Below are positions 25,071-34,473 of a DNA stretch of 47,388 nt, piece by piece (the stretch's first letter is position 1; each line of letters starts with the position of its first letter). This DNA is from an uncultured Ignavibacteria bacterium (lineage in GTDB: Bacteria > Bacteroidota > Ignavibacteria > Tepidaquicellales > Tepidaquicellaceae). The stretch is from NCBI GenBank assembly GCA_937872315.1, contig CALMST010000247.1, forward strand, positions 1-47,388, read 5' to 3'. Made by a program: the position numbers and the translations under genes. Below the pieces are notes generated by a model, which was not told where the DNA came from, made no database searches, and was given only the letters and a program-made list of their open reading frames with translations.

Positions 25071-26273
25071 TTAATCCCTCAGAGAATGTAAGAACTTTAC
25101 TTTCTCTTTTATCATGCTCTTCATTCCGTTGCTCTTTATAATATCCCTTACAACTTCATTATCAGCATAGACCTGCCATTCCGTTATGAGATTGTCCTTT
25201 ACCTTTGCCCTCCATGCAGCCGGTATCTCAAACATATCCGATTTACTCACTTCATCCGTATCGAAGGTCCCTTTTGCAGTCCCGAATATTGCGACTGAGT
25301 CATCAGTCAGTAATGTATGCTTTATAGAAATTTCATAATCAGGAAACCATTTAAAATATAATTTCCATGCATTTTTCATTTCCTTTTTCCCGTTAACTAT
25401 TATCCCCATTGAATCTGTGAATTTATGATCATCGGTTAATAGCTGTACTATCCCGTTGATATCCTGATCATTTATTTTTTCAATAAAATTAAGAACCGTA
25501 GTGAGTATATCTATCTGTTTCGAAATCTCATTCTTTTCTTTGTTAATGGATTCTATGTCCGATTCCCTTCCGAGATAATATGAATCAAGCTTTGTTTCCG
25601 TAATTTTATTCTTTACTTTTTTTACACTGAAAGCAGTTACTCCCGGACGGGAGGTTACAACTCTTATCGGTTCACTGCCTACAAAATGTATCGCAGCGCC
25701 GTCTTCTACTCCGTAGCCTTCGCCAATTGTGCCTTCCAGTATTAATTTATGAAAAGCGGATTTCAATTCGGCTCTGTCATCATAATGCGGACAAAAACTT
25801 CCCTTCAATAATCCGAGACACGGAAGTCTCGTAAGAACACCCTTTGACGGATTTGTTATTCCGTCATTGAACCAGCATATAGCTCCAGCGCTCATTCCCG
25901 TTAGTATCACTCCTCTGGCCCAGGCTTTTCTCATTATTTTATCAACACCCGTTTCCTTCCATTTATCCATTATAAGTTTTGTGTTTCCGCCGCCCACATG
26001 TATAATGTCTTTGTCCATTATAAAAGCTTCTATATCATCTGGAGGATCGAGAAAGGATAAATGTGAAGGCTCGCATTGCTGTTTGCTGAAGAATTCATAG
26101 AACATATCCCTGTATTCCTTGCCATCACTGCTCGCTGTTCCCATGAAACAGATCCTGGGTTTCTTTTTCGGTACCAGATCCAGTATATACTTATCGAGCA
26201 AACCATTGTGCGGCTCCATGGAAAACATTCCGCCGCCTAAAGCGATTATCTGACGCAGAGGTCTTCTTATCAT
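25071..26273 (-). CDS. Peptidase S51 (dipeptidase E-like) fused to a SnoaL/NTF2-like domain
   Basis: Residues 1 to about 235 form the peptidase S51 fold: IIALGGGMFSME, IHVGGGNTKLIMDKW and the catalytic nucleophile in the elbow ILTGMSAGAICWF. These enzymes cleave aspartyl dipeptides or act on cyanophycin. Residues about 255-385 form a second, unrelated alpha/beta cone domain of the SnoaL/NTF2-like kind (FIEKINDQDINGIVQLLTDDHKF, GKKEMKNAWKLYFKWFPDYEISI, FGTAKGTF, AAWRAKVKDNLITEWQVYAD). A fusion of the two is unusual; the extra domain may supply substrate binding. It starts at an ATG and overlaps no neighbour. The downstream methyltransferase follows after 4 nt. Confidence 0.85.
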   Translation of the reverse strand: MIRRPLRQIIALGGGMFSMEPHNGLLDKYILDLVPKKKPRICFMGTASSDGKEYRDMFYEFFSKQQCEPSHLSFLDPPDDIEAFIMDKDIIHVGGGNTKLIMDKWKETGVDKIMRKAWARGVILTGMSAGAICWFNDGITNPSKGVLTRLPCLGLLKGSFCPHYDDRAELKSAFHKLILEGTIGEGYGVEDGAAIHFVGSEPIRVVTSRPGVTAFSVKKVKNKITETKLDSYYLGRESDIESINKEKNEISKQIDILTTVLNFIEKINDQDINGIVQLLTDDHKFTDSMGIIVNGKKEMKNAWKLYFKWFPDYEISIKHTLLTDDSVAIFGTAKGTFDTDEVSKSDMFEIPAAWRAKVKDNLITEWQVYADNEVVRDIIKSNGMKSMIKEKVKFLHSLRD

Positions 26274-26491
26274 TTTAATTATTTGAGTTTTGTTGAATTT
26301 ACATTTTGATAAGATACTAAGGATGGTTTTGAATTTCAGTGGAAAAGTTAGGGCGGGATTTCTTTGCCTCTATGTCTCTGAGACTCAAAGAACTGGATAT
26401 TTCATCAAGCTTTCCGCATTTTTTATAAATATTAACTCATTGATTATTTTTCAAAATCTTTAAATCTAACTTTAAGAACCTTTGGTCCGGA

Positions 26492-26809
26492 TTAAATATT
26501 GTAAGTTAGATTCTTCCTTTTCAGTTTTTTAGGATTTCTCATAAAATGAAAACAAACAAATACAATAATTTTATTTTTGTCAATTATATAATCTATTCCA
26601 TAAGGAAACTTTTTTATAAATGCTCTTCGAATTATTCTATAAATCTTAGTATAAGATTTTGGATTCTCTATAACTTGTGCTAATGAAATTTTTAATTCCT
26701 GCAAAAAAGAATCTCCCAATCCAATCTGTTGTTCTTCATACCATCTATATATTTCACTTATATCTAACTCAGATTAATTTCTTATTATAATCTTTACATC
26801 ATTTTCCAT
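26492..26809 (-). pseudogene. ParE/RelE-type toxin, interrupted by an in-frame stop
   Basis: The frame begins at ATG 26809, overlapping the antitoxin stop by 11 nt, and reads as a ParE/RelE toxin: VKIIIRN, then a TAA at codon 12 (26774-26776), then SELDISEIYRWYEEQQIGLG and onward through FPYGIDYIIDKNKIIV and HFMRNPKKLKRK to the normal C-terminus. The rest of the frame is intact over 93 further codons, so a single base change (for example Gln or Glu codon to TAA) explains the break. A TTG at codon 31 could start only a truncated protein lacking the N-terminal helix. I treat it as a pseudogene or recently silenced toxin. Confidence 0.8.
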
Positions 26810-27020
26810 TTTTAAGCTTTCCTACAAGTTCATCCCAACTTATTCCCTGTTCAGGGTTTTCATTATAATCATTTAATCTTTCGTCCAGTTCAATTTTCTG
26901 ATTTTCTGTTAATTCAAATTTCTCAGAAGAATCTGCTAAACTATCCCAGATAATTTTTACCAGATTAATCCGGTCTTTGATATCCAGTTTTAAAATTTCA
27001 TTTATTTGAGATATATTCAT
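26799..27020 (-). CDS. Addiction-module antitoxin (RelB/StbD-like)
   Basis: This 73-residue protein matches the addiction-module component family that pairs with ParE/RelE toxins: ILKLDIKDRINLVKIIWDSLAD, then LTENQKIELDERLNDYNENPEQGISWDELVGKLKNGK. The N-terminal part is helical and the C-terminal tail would wrap the toxin. The toxin gene starts inside its last codons, the usual coupled arrangement. The toxin frame carries a stop codon, so this antitoxin now appears to have no full-length partner. Confidence 0.85.
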   Translation of the reverse strand: MNISQINEILKLDIKDRINLVKIIWDSLADSSEKFELTENQKIELDERLNDYNENPEQGISWDELVGKLKNGK

Positions 27021-27231
27021 AATTTACACAGAATTATTTCTCATCAATATACTAAGGATAATTATTTTTTCACTATGAATTTAGAACTTTGATCTTAATA
27101 AAATCTACGGAAATGGATTAAAATATTTGTCAGGCAATCACCACTTATAAATTTTTGTTAAGTCTTTGAATTTCATTTAAAATTTTCAAACATAGTTTTG
27201 AAAAGCGCAGGTTCAGATTAAATATATTGTA

Positions 27232-27320
27232 GCAACAGATTTTAATCCGTTGCGGCGTTTAATCTATTGCGGAATTCAATCCATTGTAATAATCATTCCA
27301 TTGAAATGACCATTGCAAAA
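27232..27320. repeat. Degenerate 17-bp tandem repeat with a preceding palindrome
   Basis: From 27241 four degenerate 17-bp units follow (starting 27241, 27258, 27275 and 27292), built around TTTAATCCGTTGC-like words, with a partial fifth after 27309. Units 1 and 2 agree at about 13 of 17 positions. The first unit is also the right half of a near-palindrome at 27232-27253 (GCAACAGATT / AATCCGTTGC). The whole gap from 27021 to 27435 otherwise holds no gene. Confidence 0.7.
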
Positions 27321-27435
27321 CAGATTAAAAAAATCTCTTAGTGGCTTTGTGGCTGGGTGGTAAGTTATGTTTGTTGAAATGTATGAGTGTAATAATTTGT
27401 ATTTCTTTCCAGAATCATCTTATCTAATTTTGTTT

Positions 27436-28281
27436 ATGTCACTCGAAACAACTTCCATGATCGTAATCGTAGTCGCGGCAATTCTGATGATTGTCCTTGA
27501 GAAACTCTTTCCTTATAACAAAGGTCAGAAGATCTTCCGCGAAGGTTTCTTTAACGATATTATTCTTTATTCAATAGTTCAGAGTTATGTGCTTGGACTG
27601 ATAATTTTCGGATTACTTAACTGGATCAAATTCAACACAAACCTGTATCAGTACAGTCTGATCGGTGAATGGCCGGTCTGGACACAGGTTCTTTTCTTTG
27701 TTGTGACTCACGACTTTTATATATACTGGTTTCACAGATGGCAGCATAAGAATAAAATTCTGTGGCGGACACACGAAGCTCATCATTCTCCAAGGACTGT
27801 TGACTGGCTCTCAGGAGCACGTTCACATTCCCTTGAAATACTCATTAACCAGTCAGTTGAATTCGCCCCGATAATTCTTCTCGGCGCATCGCCGGAAGTT
27901 GCAATATACAAAGGCATGATAAGCGCAGTCTGGGGAATGTTCATTCATTCCAATATTGATGTGCGACTCGGTAAACTTCAGTATTTTATTAACGGTCCGG
28001 AGCTCCACCGCTGGCACCATTCCGACGACGGCGGAAGGGAATTTGAGAATAACTACGGTACAAAATTAGCCGTTTGGGACTGGATCTTCGGAACGGCTTT
28101 CTTCCCGGATCCAAACGTTCGCAAACCCGAAAAATTTGGGTTGAGTGATACTCCGGACTATCCGTTGTCTGTAGATGAGATAAAGCCGGATAAGAAAATT
28201 CAATCTGTTTTTGTGATCATTTATTATGACATTGTCAGCTATATAAAACAGCATGTTTACGCATTCAGAAAATTCAAGTGA
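27436..28281 (+). CDS. Sterol desaturase/fatty acid hydroxylase superfamily protein
   Basis: This 281-residue membrane enzyme has four or so transmembrane segments and the di-iron histidine clusters of the superfamily: HDFYIYWFHRWQHK, LWRTHEAHHSPRTVDW, then HSNIDV and LHRWHHSDDGGREFENNYG. The C-terminus WDWIFGTAF is also typical. It probably hydroxylates or desaturates a lipid; substrate unknown. I chose the ATG at 27436, just before the first membrane helix. An upstream in-frame ATG at 27367 would add 23 residues. A second, shorter member of the superfamily is at 37909-38556. Confidence 0.88.
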   Translation: MSLETTSMIVIVVAAILMIVLEKLFPYNKGQKIFREGFFNDIILYSIVQSYVLGLIIFGLLNWIKFNTNLYQYSLIGEWPVWTQVLFFVVTHDFYIYWFHRWQHKNKILWRTHEAHHSPRTVDWLSGARSHSLEILINQSVEFAPIILLGASPEVAIYKGMISAVWGMFIHSNIDVRLGKLQYFINGPELHRWHHSDDGGREFENNYGTKLAVWDWIFGTAFFPDPNVRKPEKFGLSDTPDYPLSVDEIKPDKKIQSVFVIIYYDIVSYIKQHVYAFRKFK

Positions 28282-28750
28282 ATTTTTGGTTTTATCAATT
28301 CCGCAGTTTATTTTACTTCGCCTGTATTTGTTTTTCAGCACCGGCTCTTCTCCAGCAACAATGTACAGACGTTCACATTATTTAAAAATATACTCTGTGA
28401 ATGTCAGATATTATTTTTTGCTATTCCTCAAATGCATACTAAACACAGAAACTCCCTTGTGATATAGTCTTCCCTAAAAGTTTTATTCACACCGGATAGT
28501 TGCAGTCGCATACTTACGGGGATAATTCTGCTCTGTCTTCAGGAGATTCTGTTCTTTCAGAGGTGAAATTAAAAGAAGGGATATGATGAGTACAGTACTG
28601 CCCATAACATATTTTAAAAAAATATTTACTTTAAATCCAATTCAAATCAAACAATTCAGGTTGTGAAATGAAACAACAAGTATGTGATAAATTGCCGGAA
28701 AAAATTCAGAGCATTGGAGGAAAGCAAAAATTTTCTTAGTGTAAATTTAA
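28282..28750. other. Non-coding gap
   Basis: This 469-nt stretch lies between two convergent genes. I find no frame with family-like sequence. Short stretches read like weak coding sequence but are broken by stops in every frame. No strong hairpin is evident. It could hold the decayed remains of a gene. Confidence 0.4.
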
Positions 28751-30580
28751 TCAGCGAATTAATCTGTCAGAATCCAGATTAAGATTCTTAATATCGGTGT
28801 TTATCTTCATTTCCAAAAGTTCTTCAAGAGATACCGGTAATCTCATTGACCAGTTGTCCCCGCTTACAGTTCCGGGAGAATTGATCCTGAAATCCCCGCC
28901 ACTGTAATTTCTCAGAATATCTTTATCGAGATACAGATATTCCATTAAAAGCTGTATCGAAAATATGGAATCTGTTTCTGAAATTTTCTCAAGTGTTTTC
29001 TTTATAAAGGCTACAGTTATTTTATTCACCGGATTACTTTCATTCATACCGATAAATTTCAGGAAACTGTTTCTCTCGCTGAAACTGGAAAGATACAAAC
29101 TGACTATTTCCCGCGCCTGATCATAATCCATTTTCAAAGTCTCAAGTAAAACATAAACATTCCTTATCTCTTTCTTCCATGACAATCTGCCGTGTAAATT
29201 GCCTTCGAAAAGTCTTTCAAGCAGATAATTATAGTCACCATCCCGGATATTCAAACTTCCGCACACTTTGCTGAATGTAAATTCATCGATCGTGCCGGCT
29301 TCGTATTTCCACCAGGCGGGCAGTGAACTTGAGTCATGTGTCGAGACTGTAGCTGCTGAATTTACCCTGTATGATCCTGCAGATTTGAATTCCTGATTTA
29401 AATTTTTCTCCCATCTCATTACGTCAATTCCGGTTATCCCGAATTCTTTCAGCACTTTATCAGAGCATTCCGGAACTGTGCCGAGATCTTCCGCACAGGG
29501 AAGCATATCCGAACTGTCATTCATCTCTTCAAGAATCTTCCTTCCGTGACCTTCCCAGTAGTATTCTTCTTCAGGATCAAACTTGCCGTTATATCCCGCA
29601 TTTTCTACCGGCTCATTTTTAGAGATCGTCCATATTCTGAACAACCCGACAAAGTGGTCTATCCTGAACATGTCATAAAAATTCGAAGCATATTTTAATC
29701 TTTGTTTTATATAAACAAAATTCTGAGTTTCAATATTTTCCCAGTTGTAAGGAGGCATTCCCCATCTCTGTCCTTTTGAAAAATACATATCGGGCGGAGC
29801 TCCTGAAGACAAGTTCAGTTTGAAGTAATTCTTATAAGCCCATACATCAGCGCTGTTGCGTGAAACAAGAAACGGCAGATCGCCCATTATCAGGATTTCC
29901 TTTTTTGAAGCATATTTCTTAACGGATCTCAGCTGTTCATACAACTGCCACTGCAGCCAGAAATAAAAATTCCTCTCGTTCTCATTTTCCCTTAATATTT
30001 TTTCAGCCGTCATCGATGATATATAAGCGTATTTCAGTTCCCAGTCAGACCAGTCTTTTCCGTTGTGCATATCGGTTAATATCCTGAACAAAGAATAATA
30101 CTTCAGCCATTGTTTGTTTTTATTTACAAAAATTTCAAAATTTCTTATACCATTAAGATCAACGGTGCTGTATATTTTTTTTAATAAATTTAGTTTTTCC
30201 TTTTTTATTTCATAATTTACTTTCAATGTATCTTTTAGAAATTTATTCTTAAGCCCGCGGATATCTTTTCTGAATGGTCTCAGATCCGTTTTTCTGAGAT
30301 CATCAAAAGACAGATACATTGGTTCGAGAGCAAATGTACTGATCGCATTGTATGGGGAAAAATCAAATCCGACTTCATTAAGCGGGAGAAGCTGGATAAT
30401 GGATAAGCCTGTAATTGCGCACCAGTCAACCATTTTTTTTAGATCAGGGATCTCGCCAATTCCAGAGCTTTTTTTTGAATGAATTGAAAATAAAGGTAAA
30501 GCAACTCCTGCGCGTTTTTTTATTCCGATCCTTTTCCATTTCTCAGATGTCCGGGAAGTATAAAACAGGTTCTTATCCAA
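28751..30580 (-). CDS. malQ: 4-alpha-glucanotransferase (amylomaltase, GH77)
   Basis: This 609-residue enzyme moves maltodextrin segments between alpha-1,4-glucans. The GH77 core motifs are present: SIIQLLPLNEVGFDFSPY, GDLPFLVSRNSADVWA, the catalytic Asp region FDMFRIDHFVGLFRIW (nucleophile Asp), the acid/base Glu in CAEDLGTVPEC and STHDSSSLPAWW. It starts at TTG 30580 (MDKNLFYTSR); no better ATG exists upstream. It lies 36 nt downstream of the GH57 gene on the same strand, so the two act in one glucan-processing operon. The length is normal for the family. Confidence 0.94.
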   Translation of the reverse strand: MDKNLFYTSRTSEKWKRIGIKKRAGVALPLFSIHSKKSSGIGEIPDLKKMVDWCAITGLSIIQLLPLNEVGFDFSPYNAISTFALEPMYLSFDDLRKTDLRPFRKDIRGLKNKFLKDTLKVNYEIKKEKLNLLKKIYSTVDLNGIRNFEIFVNKNKQWLKYYSLFRILTDMHNGKDWSDWELKYAYISSMTAEKILRENENERNFYFWLQWQLYEQLRSVKKYASKKEILIMGDLPFLVSRNSADVWAYKNYFKLNLSSGAPPDMYFSKGQRWGMPPYNWENIETQNFVYIKQRLKYASNFYDMFRIDHFVGLFRIWTISKNEPVENAGYNGKFDPEEEYYWEGHGRKILEEMNDSSDMLPCAEDLGTVPECSDKVLKEFGITGIDVMRWEKNLNQEFKSAGSYRVNSAATVSTHDSSSLPAWWKYEAGTIDEFTFSKVCGSLNIRDGDYNYLLERLFEGNLHGRLSWKKEIRNVYVLLETLKMDYDQAREIVSLYLSSFSERNSFLKFIGMNESNPVNKITVAFIKKTLEKISETDSIFSIQLLMEYLYLDKDILRNYSGGDFRINSPGTVSGDNWSMRLPVSLEELLEMKINTDIKNLNLDSDRLIR

Positions 30581-30616
30581 ATGCTTTTAATATTTATATT
30601 ACTTAGTAATTTACTC

Positions 30617-32140
30617 TTATTTTTTATTTTTCTTCAATACTTCATTTTTATACATGATATCTCCATTAAACTCATTCCCTTTATTGCTCCTTGCCTCCGA
30701 AATTCTTTTTATAAATTCCTCTTCAAGAGATTCACCGTTTATTTCCTTTGCATATTCAATTGCCCTCGCTGCATACTGTAATATCTGCAGAGTCTCAATC
30801 CCTGAAATGTCAGAAAAGAACCAGCCGCAGCTTGTATACATCAGCATTGCATACTTCTGCATTTCCATAAGTTTAATGCAGATCATACATTCTTCATCTG
30901 TCAGAACTCTTTTACTGTTTGTATAAAAAAACTTCTGAAGATGTTCTTTATCATCATATAATATCACCTGTATATATTCATTACGCGCTTTCCAAATATC
31001 TTTCAGATATTTATTCCCTTCAGATTCAAAGATCAGAATAAGTTTATCTCTTAACCAGTCCAGACTCTCCCTGAGAGGTTTTCTCCATTCCTGACTCGGA
31101 TATTCGTCTGATCTTCCGCAGCCGCAGTTTTCCTTCCATCTCCCGACTCCGTGTACACAGCTCCATGAAGTTCCCTCACCGTTATGACCTTCCTTTAACT
31201 TTACTTCATAAACGGGTGAATGAAGAGAGAGATATTCTCCAAAATTAACTATCTTAAATTCCGATTCCGGGATCATTTCAGAAAATAGGTAGGACAAAGT
31301 TCTTTCAGTGTATTTTTTATGATGTCCGAATGTTTCTCCGTCAACTCCCACGCTTATCAGATCATTATTTTCATGGAAGTTCAGAGGAACCTGTCTCAGT
31401 CTGTTCATTAATCTTGATGATTCATATATATGATCATCAAATGCAATATTCTTTGAAAGCGGACCGTCATAAAAAAATATATTTATTGACTTTCCTGAAT
31501 ATATTTTTGAGAAATATAAATAAGGCTGGTTTGTATTAATATTGCCTGATGAGACATCCGTCCATTTTATATTACCTGTTTTTCTGATCTTATCTGCTTG
31601 TGAAGGATCAAGAATTATATACTTTATGTTTTCTTCAACGAGTATTTCAAGAGTATCCGTATTACAGGCAGTTTCGGGCAGCCATATTGCTTCGGGTTCT
31701 CTTCCGAAATGAAATTTAAAATCCCCGACTCCCCATCTTATCTGAGTGATCTTATCCTGCCTGCTGGCAAGCGGCATAATGAGATGATTGTAGATCATCG
31801 CAATTGCATTTCCGTGACCGCTATGCAGAGCAATGCTTGCCTTGTCCCCGTCTATTATCTTTGAATAGGTCTTGTGATGTTTCTTTCTGATCCAGCCGAG
31901 AAGTGACGGACCGAAATTAAAATTATAATATTCGTAATTATTTATCCTGTGGATGACATTGTCATGTTCATCTACTATTACCGCTTCAGAATTCGGTTTA
32001 TAGCATTCCTGTAGTATCCTTTCATTCCAGTCATGAAATGGCGCGGCTGAGGGCTGGGTCTCTATTTCATCTGTCCAGGCATTTTCCCTTGGCGGCTGGT
32101 AGAAATGCGTGTGTATGCAGAGTGATATTTTCTTATCCAA
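30617..32140 (-). CDS. Glycoside hydrolase family 57-like alpha-glucan enzyme
   Basis: This 507-residue protein has the GH57 (beta/alpha)7 barrel start LCIHTHFYQPPRENAW, the nucleophile region EAIWLPETACNTDTLEILVE and the later VGVDGETFGHHKKYTERTL, which holds the second catalytic acid. It also has the CVHGVGRWKENCGC segment common in the DUF3536-containing branch. Members are alpha-amylases, branching enzymes or 4-alpha-glucanotransferases; I cannot say which. It starts at TTG 32140 and has no signal peptide, so it works in the cytoplasm, next to malQ. The gap upstream to the divergent S9 peptidase gene is about 500 nt and holds a dispersed repeat. Confidence 0.9.
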   Translation of the reverse strand: MDKKISLCIHTHFYQPPRENAWTDEIETQPSAAPFHDWNERILQECYKPNSEAVIVDEHDNVIHRINNYEYYNFNFGPSLLGWIRKKHHKTYSKIIDGDKASIALHSGHGNAIAMIYNHLIMPLASRQDKITQIRWGVGDFKFHFGREPEAIWLPETACNTDTLEILVEENIKYIILDPSQADKIRKTGNIKWTDVSSGNINTNQPYLYFSKIYSGKSINIFFYDGPLSKNIAFDDHIYESSRLMNRLRQVPLNFHENNDLISVGVDGETFGHHKKYTERTLSYLFSEMIPESEFKIVNFGEYLSLHSPVYEVKLKEGHNGEGTSWSCVHGVGRWKENCGCGRSDEYPSQEWRKPLRESLDWLRDKLILIFESEGNKYLKDIWKARNEYIQVILYDDKEHLQKFFYTNSKRVLTDEECMICIKLMEMQKYAMLMYTSCGWFFSDISGIETLQILQYAARAIEYAKEINGESLEEEFIKRISEARSNKGNEFNGDIMYKNEVLKKNKK

Positions 32141-32365
32141 AATTTGTTTTTAAGCAAACTAAAAATAGTAATATAAAAATGTTAGTCTGAACGATATCAA
32201 TTCTGCCGAAAATGTTTTTAAAAAAACCAATAAACTTTTTTTGTTTTGCACAATAAATATAAAAATAAACATATATCAGAATTCATTGTGAAAGCAATTT
32301 TATATATATGAATATATTTTAAACGGTCAGCTTTAGTAAGTTTACTTAAGTTCACCGCTTATGAT

Positions 32366-32480
32366 CAACAGCAACTGATAATAATTTTTTTGCCACGGAT
32401 TAGCATAAATTATCACGAATTAAATTCTTACAAATAAAATTAATTTTACTTATCTGTGAAATCCTGGTTAATCTGTGGCT
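32366..32480. repeat. Dispersed palindromic repeat, copy A
   Basis: GCCACGGATTA (32392-32402) and TAATCTGTGGC (32469-32479) bracket a long imperfect inverted repeat. The block from 32366 is clearly related to 39154-39258: both have CAGCAA, then AATAATTTTTTTGCC, then AAATTAT, and both end in ATCTGT and GTTAATCTGTG. It is non-coding. Confidence 0.75.
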
Positions 32481-32481
32481 A

Positions 32482-32509
32482 ACCGGCAGTTTCGAAAGAA
32501 TCTGCCGGT
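32482..32509. repeat. 8-bp perfect hairpin
   Basis: ACCGGCAG (32482-32489) pairs exactly with CTGCCGGT (32502-32509) around a 12-nt loop. It follows repeat copy A and lies about 135 nt before the S9 peptidase gene. There is no T-tract. Confidence 0.6.
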
Positions 32510-32643
32510 AAACTTTGATGCTACATATAAATTGTTTTGAACAGATATGTGAAAATAAACTGAAATTTATACATTTAGACTAAAATAAAATTTATAAAAA
32601 GATTATCTTATCCATTATTTTTTATAATTAAAATGCACCCATT

Positions 32644-34467
32644 TTGAAAAACACAGAAAAAGTAAAACGATACCCTGTAGAAAAATTTTTCGCAGTAAGA
32701 ACAATTTCCGGATTTACAATATCACCAGATAATAAAAAAATATTTTACATCTCAAATACAACAGGTTCCCCGCAGATCTGGAGCATTCCCATCGACGGCG
32801 GATGGACTGATCAGGTCTCCACATGGAAAGAATCCATAAAAATGCTGCAACATTTTCCTAAATCAAATGAATTAATATTTCAAAGTGATGATAAAGGAAA
32901 TGAGAATATGCAGATATTCAGAATGCCCGACAGCGGTGTAGAGGTAGCGCACCTTACAAAAGGTTTTGAGGATTCACAGTGTTATTTCAGTACCTTTAAT
33001 AAATCCGGAACTCATTTTTTATTTTCCACAAATAAAAGACTTAAACATAATTTTGATGTTTATATTCAGGATCTCAAAACCGGCAAAAGCAAACTTATAA
33101 AAAAATTCGAAGATCATTACCCGACGCTTGCAGATACAATGAGCTCGGATGAAAGATATATTACATTCATTAAAGTTTATGGGAATATCAACAGTGATAT
33201 TCTTCTGCTTGACAGAAAAACAAATAAATTTACCAACATTACTGAGCACGATTTATCCGTAAATGTTTCTAATTCAGGTTCTGAATTTGACAAAAACAAT
33301 AAAGGTTTTTATTATATCTCTGATGAAGGGAGAGAATTCAAAGGCATAAAATATTTTGACATCGCCAGAAAAACTTCAACATGGATAATAAGAGAAAAAT
33401 GGGATGTCACCGGATTCAAGATCTCAAAAGATCACACTCAGTTGCTCTGGATAATAAACAAGAACGGCAGCAGTACTCCGAAAATAATGAATTTGAAAAC
33501 CGGAAAAGCCGGAAATCTTAAACTCCCGAAAGGTCATTACACTGATATTAAGTTTACTTCTGACAATAAAAAACTTGTAATATTAAGCGATAGTCCTCTG
33601 ACGCCTGGTGATCTCTTTGTATATGACATAAAGCTGAATAAACTTAAGCAAATAACAAATTCACTTGTCGGTGGTGTCTCCGAAAAAGGACTTACAAAAG
33701 CATCTGATGTATTCTATGAAAGTTTTGACGGATTGAAGATACATGCTCTGTTGTATATTCCCAAAGGGACCAGGAAGAATGGAAAAAATCCTGCTATAGT
33801 ATGGCCTCACGGCGGACCCGAACATCAGGAGATACATAATTTCAGCAAGTATATTCAGGTAATGACCAATGCAGGTTACATCGTAATCGCGCCTAATTTC
33901 AGGGGAAGCACCGGATACGGAAAAACTTTTCAGAAGAAAATATATAAAGACTGGGGCGGGGCTGAATTTAAAGACGTGCTCGGAAGCGTGGATTATCTGA
34001 AAAAGACCGGTTATGTTGATCCGAAAAAACTGGCTGTCGTAGGAGGCAGTTTCGGCGGATTTATGTGCATGACCTGCGTAACCAGGCGACCTGATATCTG
34101 GAAATGCGCCGTAGATGTTTTCGGTCCGGCAAATTTGTTTACCTTTATTAAATCTGTTCCCGAGCACTGGAAAAAAGGCGTCGATGAACTCGTCGGTAAC
34201 ATAGAAAAAGACAAAGCTATGCTGAAAGAAAGATCACCTATATTTTTCATAAAAAACATAAAATGTCCTTTGCTTGTAGTTCAGGGAAAACATGACCCGA
34301 GAGTTGTGGAGGCAGAATCTGTTCAGATCGTAAAAGAGATGAAGAGAAGAAAAAAACCTCATCAGTATATACTGCTCGAAGATGAAGGCCATGGATTCAG
34401 CAAAGTTTCAAATCAGATAATCGTATTTGAGAATATGATAAACTTTCTCGACAAATATTTAAGATAA
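32644..34467 (+). CDS. S9-family (prolyl oligopeptidase-like) peptidase
   Basis: This 607-residue protein has an N-terminal beta-propeller (about residues 10-350, WD40-like TolB/DPP-type repeats such as SPDNKKIFYISNTTGSPQIW). A C-terminal alpha/beta hydrolase follows. The nucleophile Ser is in VVGGSFGGFM, the acid Asp in VVQGKHDPRV and the His in LEDEGHGFSK, with the oxyanion strand WPHGGPEHQ. No signal peptide is seen, so it is cytoplasmic. It starts at TTG 32644; the only upstream ATG runs into a stop. The gene is followed after 6 nt by carA, so it is the first gene of a four-gene cluster that otherwise encodes nucleotide and one-carbon enzymes. Confidence 0.92.
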   Translation: MKNTEKVKRYPVEKFFAVRTISGFTISPDNKKIFYISNTTGSPQIWSIPIDGGWTDQVSTWKESIKMLQHFPKSNELIFQSDDKGNENMQIFRMPDSGVEVAHLTKGFEDSQCYFSTFNKSGTHFLFSTNKRLKHNFDVYIQDLKTGKSKLIKKFEDHYPTLADTMSSDERYITFIKVYGNINSDILLLDRKTNKFTNITEHDLSVNVSNSGSEFDKNNKGFYYISDEGREFKGIKYFDIARKTSTWIIREKWDVTGFKISKDHTQLLWIINKNGSSTPKIMNLKTGKAGNLKLPKGHYTDIKFTSDNKKLVILSDSPLTPGDLFVYDIKLNKLKQITNSLVGGVSEKGLTKASDVFYESFDGLKIHALLYIPKGTRKNGKNPAIVWPHGGPEHQEIHNFSKYIQVMTNAGYIVIAPNFRGSTGYGKTFQKKIYKDWGGAEFKDVLGSVDYLKKTGYVDPKKLAVVGGSFGGFMCMTCVTRRPDIWKCAVDVFGPANLFTFIKSVPEHWKKGVDELVGNIEKDKAMLKERSPIFFIKNIKCPLLVVQGKHDPRVVEAESVQIVKEMKRRKKPHQYILLEDEGHGFSKVSNQIIVFENMINFLDKYLR

Positions 34468-34473
34468 ATACAG

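Larger units (their letters stand above)
32141..32643. other. Divergent intergenic region with a dispersed repeat and a hairpin
   Basis: This 503-nt gap separates divergent genes and holds no credible coding frame. It contains repeat copy A (32366-32480) and a perfect 8-bp hairpin at 32482-32509. Promoters for both the GH57 operon and the S9-carA-folD-prmA operon must lie here, but none stands out. Confidence 0.5.

Noticed and set aside
28282-28750. Possible decayed gene in the gap after the desaturase
   Set aside because: Translated fragments show no recognisable family and every frame has stops; not enough to call a pseudogene.
33661-34167. Minus-strand 168-codon frame inside the S9 peptidase gene
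   Set aside because: No recognisable domain; the plus-strand frame contains the catalytic triad.
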